The notes beneath the pieces were generated by a model. That model saw only the letters and a program-made list of their open reading frames with translations, ran no database searches and was not told the origin of the DNA. This document shows positions 1 to 6,673 of a stretch of DNA of 6,814 nucleotides, one piece after another. This DNA is from Flavobacteriaceae bacterium (GTDB lineage Bacteria; Bacteroidota; Bacteroidia; Flavobacteriales; Flavobacteriaceae): positions 1 to 6,814 of the forward strand of contig CANCFZ010000131.1 of the NCBI GenBank assembly GCA_947377425.1, written 5' to 3'. The position numbers and the translations under genes are program-made. Position 1 is the stretch's first letter, and the number at the start of each line of letters is the position of its first letter.

Positions 1-699
1 GTAAAAGAAATGTTTGAAGAAATTGCCAAATATGGCACACCTACTTTCAAACGAATTTATGCCGATTGGACCAAACCAACAGTTTCTGGATGGAAAAATG
101 TACTACTTGAAAACGCCATCACACCTATTCAACAATACAGCTATTCTACAGGTAAAAACGCTAGTGATAGCGCATTAATTATTGATGCAATGGACATCCT
201 TTACACTGGAAAAGTAGATGGCTTTTGCATAGTTTCAAGTGATTCCGATTTTATTCGATTGGCAACTAGACTTCGTGAGGCAGGCATGAAAGTTATTGGT
301 ATTGGTGAGAAAAAAACGCTTACACCTTTCATAACTGCCTGTGATAAATTCATTTACATAGAAATTCTAAAGAAACCCGATTTAGAAATTCAAACAGACA
401 GTTCAAACAAAAAAACATCCAAAAATTCAAAAATACCTAACAACAATGCCATCAGCAAAATTGATCCAAAGATAATCAAGCTATTTGCTGATAGCATAGA
501 CGATTTAGAAGACGAAAATGGTTGGGCATTTTTGGGCGATCTCGGAAATTTAATGCTCAAAAAGAAACCAGATTTCGATCCAAGAAACTACGGATTTCCA
601 AAAATGCTAGCCTTTATTGAAAGTATGAATAAATTTGAAATTGATAAACGCGATAGCGGCAAAAACAATATTAAACACATTTATGTTAGGAGAAAGTAA
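1..699 (+). CDS. NYN-domain protein with C-terminal OST-HTH/LOTUS domain (5' partial)
   Basis: Only the 3' part of this gene is here. The frame is open from base 1, and the ATG at base 10 is probably internal, because NYN proteins start with a strand carrying a conserved Asp (DxDN-type motif) that is missing. Counting from that ATG, residues 1-120 are the rest of a NYN/PIN-like fold: an Asp-rich segment at 53-62 (D53, D59, D62) and the SSDSDF motif at 76-81 are the usual metal-binding acidic positions. A polar Lys/Asn/Ser linker follows (about 121-150). Residues 151-229 resemble an OST-HTH/LOTUS domain, with GWAFLGDLGNLM, PDFDPRNYG and a basic end. From the families, NYN domains are putative metal-dependent ribonucleases and LOTUS domains bind RNA, so a cytoplasmic RNA-processing or RNA-binding role is inferred; substrate unknown. 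It is convergent with the next gene, leaving 26 bases between stops. Confidence 0.88.
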   Translation, partial: VKEMFEEIAKYGTPTFKRIYADWTKPTVSGWKNVLLENAITPIQQYSYSTGKNASDSALIIDAMDILYTGKVDGFCIVSSDSDFIRLATRLREAGMKVIGIGEKKTLTPFITACDKFIYIEILKKPDLEIQTDSSNKKTSKNSKIPNNNAISKIDPKIIKLFADSIDDLEDENGWAFLGDLGNLMLKKKPDFDPRNYGFPKMLAFIESMNKFEIDKRDSGKNNIKHIYVRRK

Positions 700-714
700 A
701 TGATTCTGCAATTA

Positions 715-731
715 TTTTAGTAACACTAAAA
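715..731. terminator. Weak A/T hairpin between convergent genes
   Basis: TTTTAGT-AAC-ACTAAAA forms a perfect 7-bp stem with a 3-base loop, in the gap between two converging stop codons and overlapping the TAG stop of the minus-strand gene. It has almost no G/C and no clean T-run on either side, so it may slow polymerase at most. It is the only hairpin visible in this gap. Confidence 0.25.
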
Positions 732-1118
732 ATAAAATTTCTCAGACATTTCAATTCCATAATCTTCCATTAAATCTAAAAGATAGTTGCTTTCGTTTGG
801 ATCGTATTTTTCAATGCCACTTTGGTACCATTTTGCCAATACATTAAGCTGATTAGTTGAGTAATAATCAGTATCAACGCTTAATCCTAATAATCCTGCA
901 AGTAAAAAATCTTCCAATATTTTTTTGGTTACAATTCGCTCAGGAATTCCGTCAATAATTCGTCCGTTCATACTTTCATAATCTTGTCTTCCTGAAAGAA
1001 AACCAAAATTAAAAGCCTCATTATTCATCATTGCATTAGCAAACACAAAAGGATCTAATCCAGCTTCGTAACCTGCTAAGTAATCTTGTCTGTAAAGAGA
1101 GTTGAATATATTTTTCAT
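726..1118 (-). CDS. Hypothetical protein, 130 aa, small acidic cytoplasmic protein
   Basis: I do not recognise this family. The product is 130 residues, rich in Asp/Glu, Tyr and Leu, with no signal peptide and no convincing membrane helix; the stretch LEDFLLAGLLGLS (about 68-80) is hydrophobic but contains charges and is short. Near the N-terminus two related Gly/Tyr segments occur, RQDYLAGYEAG (10-20) and FGFLSGRQDY (38-47), suggesting an internal repeat or a small helical pair. The C-terminal half ends in Tyr/Glu/Asp-rich helices (KWYQSGIEKYDPNESNYLLDLMEDYGIE region). The ATG at 1118 is the natural start, and a plausible TAnnTTTG promoter lies about 35 bases upstream. The gene is convergent with the NYN gene and lies downstream of the cotH-like gene behind a terminator-like hairpin, so it is probably transcribed alone. 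Codon use and A+T content match the neighbours. No function is assigned. Confidence 0.8.
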   Translation of the reverse strand: MKNIFNSLYRQDYLAGYEAGLDPFVFANAMMNNEAFNFGFLSGRQDYESMNGRIIDGIPERIVTKKILEDFLLAGLLGLSVDTDYYSTNQLNVLAKWYQSGIEKYDPNESNYLLDLMEDYGIEMSEKFYF

Positions 1119-1152
1119 ATCAATAATAATGACTAATTGTAAAATCTTAAAT

Positions 1153-1186
1153 CAAAATTATCAAAACAATTTCAGTAACTATTCAA
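1153..1186 (-). promoter_or_regulatory. Candidate Bacteroidota promoter for the 130-aa protein gene
   Basis: On the minus strand TAATTTTG (1160-1153) fits the flavobacterial -7 consensus TAnnTTTG, and TTG (1186-1184) lies 23 bases upstream, at the long end of the spacing known for Flavobacterium promoters. It would start transcription about 25-30 bases before the ATG at 1118. Confidence 0.45.
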
Positions 1187-1218
1187 AAATCGTTTAAAGT
1201 AAAAAATACTCTTTAAAC
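1187..1218 (-). terminator. Terminator-like hairpin downstream of the cotH-like gene
   Basis: Read on the minus strand, GTTTAAAG (1218-1211) pairs perfectly with CTTTAAAC (1199-1192). With a two-base AG bulge the stem extends by TA/TA, leaving a T5 loop. It is followed by CGATTTTTG, a short T-run. It lies about 70 bases past the stop of the cotH-like gene and just before the promoter of the next minus-strand gene, where a terminator is expected. The stem is A/T-rich, so strength is uncertain. Confidence 0.45.
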
Positions 1219-1242
1219 CACACCACCAGTGACGTTTGTCGG
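1218..1242. other. G+C-rich intergenic patch, unexplained
   Basis: 15 of these 25 bases are G or C, in a gap that is otherwise strongly A/T. It begins with a CCACACCACC run, ends in GTTTGTCGG, and abuts the terminator-like hairpin. I see no start codon with an ORF, tRNA-like fold or promoter match inside it. It could be one end of a dispersed intergenic repeat or a small RNA fragment; nothing in the window decides this. Confidence 0.4.
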
Positions 1243-1287
1243 TAAAATTGGGTTTTTATTTAAGGTAAATAACTATTTTAATAGAAA

Positions 1288-3354
1288 TTAATTTTTAATT
1301 AGTTTCTCCATTTTAACTCCAAACTCACTATAAATTTTTATAAAATAAATTCCATTTGAAAAATTGGAAACATCAGTTGAAATTTCATTAGCGTTACCAG
1401 CTATAGTAGTTATTAACTTTCCATAAACATCAAAAATCTCTATTTTTTCAATATTTAATTGAGTTTTAATCGTTAAAAAATGGGTTGCTGGATTAGGATA
1501 AATTACTGATAAAGAGTCATTATAATTAAATCCTTTAGCGTCCAAAACCGTATTGCTTGCCACCCAACTCGATGCCAAATTATTATCTAAACTCGTGCTA
1601 ATTAATTGTAAATAACTACCATTTCCATCGGGTGCTGTTGGCCAAGGAGCAGCATCAAAATATTCTACCGTATCAATTAGATTTCCAAAAGCATCTACAA
1701 GAACAATTTTCTGCGATTTATTGGATAAGTTTCTAGTATATTGCCCAAAAGAGGCAAAACCATTTTGAGATTGAAAAACAGTTGAATTAGAAGCCAAATA
1801 CAAACTTGAATTTCCAGAAATAGTTGAATTATATGGAAATTGATACGTTAATCCAAGCTCTTTAAAATAGATTCCCGAAAGATTGACTGATGCCGAACCT
1901 GTATTAGTTATTTCAATAAATTCTTGGTCGTTACTAATGGGAAAGTTTGTAGAAGTTGCCGGATTATAATTAACTTTAGTAATAACAAGTGGTGGAACCA
2001 CAACATTAGAACAAGCACTAAAGCTTCCTAACTGATTGGTCATCCACGAAATTCTATTTGAAATAAATGTTTTTAGAGTTGCAATTTCAAGAGCATTATT
2101 AGGGATTGTACTCCATTTTTGATTTTCTCTAACCATTGCTTCGCTGATTAAAGTAATGGTATTGTCAATAAAAGTATTCAAAAAAGCAGCATTCATGGGC
2201 TGACCTGTTTGTGTCAATTCATGAAACCGTTTAGACAAATAACATCTAAAATTTGAATTATTATACAAATCCATCCAAAACATAGAACCTTCATTATCAT
2301 CATTTCCAAATTGCCAAGTATTGGTTTTACTTCTATCATATCCCCAAAAAAACAAGTCATTTCCGAGTGTTAAATTAAAATCCCAAATAGGACCTGCTCG
2401 CAATTTTCCATTTCTATCTTTATGAAAATAAGTACTCAATTGATACCCGTCAACATTAGCGGCAAATTCATTTGAAAGCATAAAATCAACAAACGTAGGA
2501 ACATCAATAATAGTTGGATAACCATTAGACAAGCTCGAATTATTGCCGGTTATAGCAGTTTGAAAATTTGAAAATTGTCCCTGAATATAGGTGTCTTGTT
2601 CGGTAGTTACATTGGTTGGTTTTGGCAAATCGTGAATATAATCCACATTATTTCCAGCATAAGGAATTGTTGTCCAAGCAACAGGATCACCTCCAGTAGT
2701 TTTATCTGCTTTGGTAATGTATCCGCCTGTTAGATTGTCGCCAGAAATGTCGGTTGTTGCAATTTTCAGAACATTAACTCTATTAGAATCAGATTTTATT
2801 TTTTCTTCAAGCAAATAAAGTCCCATATATTCTCCATTTATGACAACCTCACAATATTGGGTTCTGGTTGCATAATTTCCCATTTGTCGAGAAATGTTGT
2901 AAGCTAAATAATCCCGAATTAATGATGGATCAAAGGCTAAACCATTCAAAATCCAATCATTTTCAGAAGGCATTCCAAGTAAACTCACATTGTTGTTATT
3001 AGTATTATCTGCCAATAAAGTAGTTAAACCATATCCTTTTTTAGGTGTAGATTGAGAAGATGAACCACGAATTTGGATGCTCAATCGTCCATTATAATTC
3101 AAATAAGTTGTAGTATTTTGATCGGAAACATAGTTTCTAGAACCATCAACGTGTTTAATTATCTTCATTGAACCCAATACAACTGGACTGTCCACAATGT
3201 CATACGGAAGACTTGTTGCTGGATTTATATCGGTCGTTACAATAACTATGGGCAAATTACTATCGGTAAATGTCTGTGAATTGACCTGAATCACAAATAA
3301 TAAAAACGAACCTAGTATGTAATTTTTAAAACTGAAAAAGTAGTGTTTTTTCAT
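1288..3354 (-). CDS. Secreted CotH-kinase-family protein with lamin-tail domain and T9SS type A sorting domain
   Basis: A 688-residue protein from the ATG at 3354; an in-frame TTG at 3372 would add six residues, but the ATG gives a cleaner signal peptide (MKK, hydrophobic core LGSFLLFVIQV, likely cleavage after NSQ near residue 27). Residues about 35-445 match the CotH kinase family: RGSSSQSTPKKGYG (96-109), DPSLIRDYLAY (142-152), INGEYMGLYLLEE (172-184) and the HKDRNGKLRAGPIWDFN block (311-327). A lamin-tail (LTD) beta domain spans about 456-600, with the EFIEITN and NLSGIYF strands. The last ~72 residues, from YPNPA to EKLIKN, are a type A T9SS sorting domain, so the mature protein is probably exported through T9SS and attached to the surface or released. 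CotH of Bacillus phosphorylates spore-coat proteins; activity and substrate here are unknown. The final Asp of the usual WD-aromatic-D motif is Asn (N327). The gene begins 47 bases after carB with no terminator between. Confidence 0.92.
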   Translation of the reverse strand: MKKHYFFSFKNYILGSFLLFVIQVNSQTFTDSNLPIVIVTTDINPATSLPYDIVDSPVVLGSMKIIKHVDGSRNYVSDQNTTTYLNYNGRLSIQIRGSSSQSTPKKGYGLTTLLADNTNNNNVSLLGMPSENDWILNGLAFDPSLIRDYLAYNISRQMGNYATRTQYCEVVINGEYMGLYLLEEKIKSDSNRVNVLKIATTDISGDNLTGGYITKADKTTGGDPVAWTTIPYAGNNVDYIHDLPKPTNVTTEQDTYIQGQFSNFQTAITGNNSSLSNGYPTIIDVPTFVDFMLSNEFAANVDGYQLSTYFHKDRNGKLRAGPIWDFNLTLGNDLFFWGYDRSKTNTWQFGNDDNEGSMFWMDLYNNSNFRCYLSKRFHELTQTGQPMNAAFLNTFIDNTITLISEAMVRENQKWSTIPNNALEIATLKTFISNRISWMTNQLGSFSACSNVVVPPLVITKVNYNPATSTNFPISNDQEFIEITNTGSASVNLSGIYFKELGLTYQFPYNSTISGNSSLYLASNSTVFQSQNGFASFGQYTRNLSNKSQKIVLVDAFGNLIDTVEYFDAAPWPTAPDGNGSYLQLISTSLDNNLASSWVASNTVLDAKGFNYNDSLSVIYPNPATHFLTIKTQLNIEKIEIFDVYGKLITTIAGNANEISTDVSNFSNGIYFIKIYSEFGVKMEKLIKN

Positions 3355-3375
3355 TTGATAGAATTTTATCAAATG
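3352..3375 (-). repeat. Perfect 9-bp inverted repeat containing the cotH-like start codon
   Basis: CATTTGATA (3352-3360) and TATCAAATG (3367-3375) are exact reverse complements around a 6-base spacer, GAATTT. In the minus-strand mRNA this makes a 9-bp stem with loop AAAUUC whose 3' arm ends with the AUG start codon (3354-3352), so the start could be sequestered. The 5' arm also holds the alternative TTG start. Confidence 0.7.
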
Positions 3376-3377
3376 TA
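3370..3377 (-). promoter_or_regulatory. Possible -7 element (TACATTTG) before the cotH-like gene
   Basis: TACATTTG on the minus strand fits TAnnTTTG, but there is no TTG 17-23 bases upstream, and the transcript would start only about 10 bases before the ATG. It overlaps the inverted repeat, so the match may be incidental. If active, transcripts from it would lack the 5' arm of the hairpin and so escape it. Confidence 0.25.
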
Positions 3378-3401
3378 ATAAACTTACTTTAACTTAACTA
3401 C

Positions 3402-6254
3402 TTACTTACTCAAATACATTTTTCTTCGAGAATACAATTCATAAAACTGATCGTCTTTTAAATCATCAATAAACAAAATACTTTCTCCAGTTGATTTCAT
3501 TTCGGGTCCAAGGGCTTTGTTTACATCTTTAAATTTACTAAACGAAAACACAGGTTGTTTGATGGCATATCCTTTCAATTGCGGATTGAATGTAAAATCG
3601 GTAACTTTATTTTCACCCAACATTACTTTAGTGGCATAATTCACATACGGTTCGCCATAAGCTTTTGCAATAAACGGCACCGTTCTAGACGCTCTTGGAT
3701 TGGCTTCAATAATATAAACCGTATCGTCTTTAATAGCAAATTGAATATTGATTAAACCAACCGTTCGCAATGCTAAAGCAATTTTTTTAGTATGATCTTT
3801 TATTTGTTGCATCACAAATTCACCCAAATTAAATGGTGGCAAAGTTGCGTTTGAATCTCCCGAATGAATTCCGCAAGGTTCAATATGTTCCATAATTCCA
3901 ATGATATATACATTTTCTCCATCGCAAATGGCATCGGCTTCAGCTTCAATGGCGCCATCCAAATAATGGTCTAACAACAATTTGTTTCCTGGAATGTTTT
4001 TCAACAAATCAATTACATGTTCTTCTAATTCTTGCTTATTAATAACGATTTTCATTCCTTGTCCGCCCAAAACATAAGAAGGACGAACTAACAATGGAAA
4101 GTCCAAAACATCTGCCAAAGCACTTGCTTGATCGGCGTTTTCTGCAATACCAAATTGTGGAAACGGTATTTTTAAATCCGTTAATAATTCTGAAAAGCGT
4201 CCTCTATCTTCGGCTAAATCTAAAGCATCAAAAGAAGTTCCTAGAATTTTAATTCCGTATTTGGATAGTTTTTCCGCCAATTTCAAAGCCGTTTGCCCAC
4301 CAAGTTGCACAATTACACCTTCTGGTTTTTCGTGACGAATGATGTCGTAAATATGTTCCCAAAATACTGGTTCAAAATACAATTTATCGGCGGTGTCAAA
4401 ATCGGTAGAAACCGTTTCAGGGTTGCAATTAATCATGATGGTTTCATAACCACATTCTTTGGCAGCCAAAACGCCATGAACGCAGGAATAATCAAACTCA
4501 ATTCCTTGCCCAATTCTATTTGGACCCGAACCAAGAACTACAACTTTCTTTTTATTGGTTACTATACTTTCGTTATGAACATATCGTTCTCCTGTTGCAG
4601 TTTGAATTTCAGCTTCAAAAGTCGAGTAATAATAAGGCGTTTGCGCTTTAAATTCGGCTGCACAAGTATCAACTAATTTATAAACGCGTTTGATGTTCAT
4701 ATCATCACGCAATTTATAAACCTGACTTTCTAAACAACCCAACATGTGCGCAATTTGTCTGTCTCCATACCCTTTTTGCTTAGCTTCAAGCAATAGTTCT
4801 TTTGGTAAATTATCTAATTTATAGGTTGAAATTTCTTTTTCTAACGAATATAATTCTTCATATTGTTTCAAAAACCACATATCGATTTTAGTGATTTCAT
4901 GAATTCTACTCAGCGGAATTCCCATTTGAATCGCATCATAAATCACAAAAACTCTGTCCCAACTTGCGAACGTTAGTTTTTCTATAATTTGTTCGTAGTT
5001 TTTATAACCTTTTCCGTCTGCTCCTAGCCCATTTCGCTTAATTTCAAGCGACTGAGTGGCTTTATGAAGTGCCTCTTGAAACGAACGCCCAATTCCCATA
5101 ACTTCACCAACAGATTTCATTTGAAGTCCCAAAGTTCTATCAGCACCCTCAAATTTATCAAAATTCCATCTTGGTATTTTTACGATTACATAATCTAAAG
5201 TTGGCTCGAATAAAGCTGACGTTGATTTAGTAATTTGATTTTGAAGTTCGTCTAAGTGATATCCTAGAGCCAATTTCGAAGCGATTTTCGCAATTGGATA
5301 ACCTGTAGCTTTTGATGCTAAAGCAGAAGAACGTGAAACTCTCGGATTGATTTCGATAGCAACAATATCTTCTTTTTCATCTGGAGAAACTGCGAATTGC
5401 ACGTTACAACCGCCAGCAAAATTTCCGATGGAACGCATCATCAAAATCGCCATATCACGCATTTTCTGGAAAGTTGTATCCGATAAAGTCATTGCAGGCG
5501 CCACTGTAATCGAATCGCCTGTATGAATTCCCATTGGATCCATATTTTCTATCGAACAAATGATTACTACATTATCATTTTTATCTCTTAGAAGTTCTAA
5601 TTCATATTCTTTCCAACCTATTAATGCTTTGTCGATTAGCACTTCGTGGATTGGTGACATTTCTAATCCGTAGGTTAGTTTTTCGTCAAATTCTTCTTTT
5701 GTGTGAACAAATGCTGCGCCAGTTCCACCAAGTGTAAACGATGGACGAATTACTAATGGAAAACCAAATTCTTGTGCAATTTCTTTTCCTTTTAAGAATG
5801 AAGTTGCCGTTTTTGCTGGAGCCGTTGGAACACCTATTTTTTCTAATAATTGTTTGAATTGTTCTCTGTCTTCGGTAATGTTAATTGCGTTTACATCGAC
5901 ACCTATTAATTTTACACCAAAATCTTCCCAAATTCCTTTTTCGTCAGCTTCTAAACATAAATTTAAAGCGGTTTGACCTCCCATTGTTGGAAGAACAGCA
6001 TCAATTTGAGGATGTTCTTTTAGAATTTGAATGATTGATTTGGTTGTTAATGGCAATAAATAAACATGATCCGCCATTGTTGGATCGGTCATTATTGTGG
6101 CTGGATTGGAATTGATTAGGATTACTTCAATTCCTTCTTCACGAATAGAACGTGCCGATTGTGAACCTGCGTAGTCAAATTCGCAAGCTTGCCCAATAAC
6201 GATTGGACCTGAACCTATAATTAAAACCGATTTAATTGAATTGTCTTTTGGCAT
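3402..6254 (-). CDS. carB: Carbamoyl-phosphate synthase large subunit, short form without MGS domain
   Basis: Cytoplasmic CarB, which with CarA makes carbamoyl phosphate from bicarbonate, glutamine-derived ammonia and two ATP, feeding pyrimidine and arginine synthesis. The start is clear: MPKDNSIKSVLIIGSGPIVIG is the family N-terminus. Residues 1-~400 are the carboxyphosphate half: NSNPATIMTDP (48-58), MGGQTALN (91-98), IRPSFTLGGTG (169-179), IENMDPMGIHTGDS (235-248) and EINPRVSRSSALASKATG (301-318). About 401-560 is the oligomerisation domain. Residues ~565-935 are the carbamoyl-phosphate half, repeating the same motifs: GSGPNRIGQGIEFDY (575-589), VRPSYVLGGQG (723-733), EPCGIHSGDS (792-801) and EANPRASRTVPF (850-861). 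Both ATP-grasp sites look intact. The protein ends at residue 950, whereas E. coli CarB has 1073; the missing part is the MGS-like domain that binds UMP, IMP and ornithine. No carA lies beside it. A promoter is likely at 6323-6330. Confidence 0.98.
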   Translation of the reverse strand: MPKDNSIKSVLIIGSGPIVIGQACEFDYAGSQSARSIREEGIEVILINSNPATIMTDPTMADHVYLLPLTTKSIIQILKEHPQIDAVLPTMGGQTALNLCLEADEKGIWEDFGVKLIGVDVNAINITEDREQFKQLLEKIGVPTAPAKTATSFLKGKEIAQEFGFPLVIRPSFTLGGTGAAFVHTKEEFDEKLTYGLEMSPIHEVLIDKALIGWKEYELELLRDKNDNVVIICSIENMDPMGIHTGDSITVAPAMTLSDTTFQKMRDMAILMMRSIGNFAGGCNVQFAVSPDEKEDIVAIEINPRVSRSSALASKATGYPIAKIASKLALGYHLDELQNQITKSTSALFEPTLDYVIVKIPRWNFDKFEGADRTLGLQMKSVGEVMGIGRSFQEALHKATQSLEIKRNGLGADGKGYKNYEQIIEKLTFASWDRVFVIYDAIQMGIPLSRIHEITKIDMWFLKQYEELYSLEKEISTYKLDNLPKELLLEAKQKGYGDRQIAHMLGCLESQVYKLRDDMNIKRVYKLVDTCAAEFKAQTPYYYSTFEAEIQTATGERYVHNESIVTNKKKVVVLGSGPNRIGQGIEFDYSCVHGVLAAKECGYETIMINCNPETVSTDFDTADKLYFEPVFWEHIYDIIRHEKPEGVIVQLGGQTALKLAEKLSKYGIKILGTSFDALDLAEDRGRFSELLTDLKIPFPQFGIAENADQASALADVLDFPLLVRPSYVLGGQGMKIVINKQELEEHVIDLLKNIPGNKLLLDHYLDGAIEAEADAICDGENVYIIGIMEHIEPCGIHSGDSNATLPPFNLGEFVMQQIKDHTKKIALALRTVGLINIQFAIKDDTVYIIEANPRASRTVPFIAKAYGEPYVNYATKVMLGENKVTDFTFNPQLKGYAIKQPVFSFSKFKDVNKALGPEMKSTGESILFIDDLKDDQFYELYSRRKMYLSK

Positions 6255-6322
6255 TGTAGTTAGTTATTTAATCTAAATTTGTTTCAGATTGTGTTGTGTA
6301 TTTTAGTTGTGTGTTGTTTGTT
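6255..6322 (-). promoter_or_regulatory. carB 5' leader with A/C-rich tract and small hairpin
   Basis: Between the likely promoter and the carB ATG the transcript would begin with an A/C-rich, G-poor tract (complement of 6291-6320, with repeated ACACAAC-like units). It then has an imperfect hairpin, AATCTGAAA-CAAA-TTTAGATT (6290-6270): an 8-bp stem with one bulged G and a 4-base loop. No T-run follows, so it is not a classical attenuator. No Shine-Dalgarno sequence is visible before the ATG, as is usual in Bacteroidota. Confidence 0.3.
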
Positions 6323-6330
6323 CAAAGATA
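6323..6330 (-). promoter_or_regulatory. Candidate carB promoter -7 element (TATCTTTG)
   Basis: TATCTTTG on the minus strand matches TAnnTTTG and lies between the rpmH terminator and carB, about 70 bases upstream of the ATG. A TTG at the usual distance upstream is not evident, so the -33 half is weak or absent. Confidence 0.5.
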
Positions 6331-6393
6331 ATCTGTTTCTTCAATTTTGAAAAAAATGACAATTTAAACTTATCAAAATTTATAAACAGATTT

Positions 6394-6427
6394 AAAAAAA
6401 AGCCGCTACTAATAAAAGTAACGGCTT
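6394..6427 (-). terminator. Intrinsic terminator of rpmH
   Basis: In the minus-strand RNA AAGCCGUUACU (6427-6417) pairs with AGUAGCGGCUU (6410-6400) across a 6-base loop UUUAUU, giving an 11-bp stem with a single G-U wobble. The arm runs directly into a tract of eight U (6401-6394), two of which close the stem. It lies 22 bases after the L34 stop. It is the best terminator in the window and separates rpmH from carB. Confidence 0.92.
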
Positions 6428-6449
6428 GATATTGATTAGAAACTAATCA

Positions 6450-6611
6450 TTATTTTTTGTGTCTTGGTTCGCAAGATACAGTCAATTTATGTCTTCCTTT
6501 AGCTCTACGACGTGCAAGGACTTTTCTTCCATTTGCAGAAGCCATTCTGTCCATAAATCCGTGTTTGTTTCTTCTTTTTCTTTTCGATGGTTGGAATGTT
6601 CTTTTGCTCAT
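6450..6611 (-). CDS. rpmH: 50S ribosomal protein L34
   Basis: A 53-residue, very basic protein that is easy to miss because of its size. The N-terminus MSKRTFQPSKRKRRNKHGF and the central RMASANGRKVLARRRAKGR segment are the L34 signature; L34 packs against 23S rRNA in the large ribosomal subunit. The tail is LTVSCEPRHKK, with one Cys at residue 47. Length and start fit flavobacterial L34, which has this extended C-terminus beyond the 44-46 residues common in Proteobacteria. The gene stands alone: a good promoter lies at 6674-6703 and a strong intrinsic terminator follows the stop. In many bacteria rpmH is followed by rnpA near dnaA/oriC; here the next gene is carB, so the window gives no hint of a replication origin. 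Confidence 0.97.
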   Translation of the reverse strand: MSKRTFQPSKRKRRNKHGFMDRMASANGRKVLARRRAKGRHKLTVSCEPRHKK

Positions 6612-6673
6612 TTTAATTTATCTTTAAAATCCTGTATTAATATCGTTGTTATTGGTCGTTTTAAAACCGAGTG

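Noticed and set aside
10..12. ATG as the true start of the NYN gene
   Set aside because: The frame is open upstream to the window edge, and the essential first beta-strand with its Asp is missing, so the gene begins before the window.
1198..1260. Minus-strand open stretch through the G+C-rich patch as a small gene
   Set aside because: About 20 codons without a start codon or ribosome-binding context, ending inside the hairpin; not supportable as a CDS.
1284..1306. Imperfect A/T hairpin around the cotH-like stop codon
   Set aside because: GAAATTAATT/AATTAGTTTC has a mismatch in the relevant strand, contains almost no G/C and lacks a following T-run, so it is not called a terminator.
1288..3372. 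TTG start six codons upstream for the cotH-like gene
   Set aside because: It needs a rare start codon, lies in the hairpin arm and adds MIKFYQ before a typical signal peptide; the ATG at 3354 is simpler.
3555..3755. Plus-strand ORF of 66 codons
   Set aside because: It lies wholly inside carB on the opposite strand; its residues do not resemble a protein family, and carB motifs in the same bases are fully conserved.
4293..4676. Plus-strand ORF of 127 codons
   Set aside because: Antisense shadow of carB in its central region; no promoter or start context, and low-complexity aromatic-rich product.
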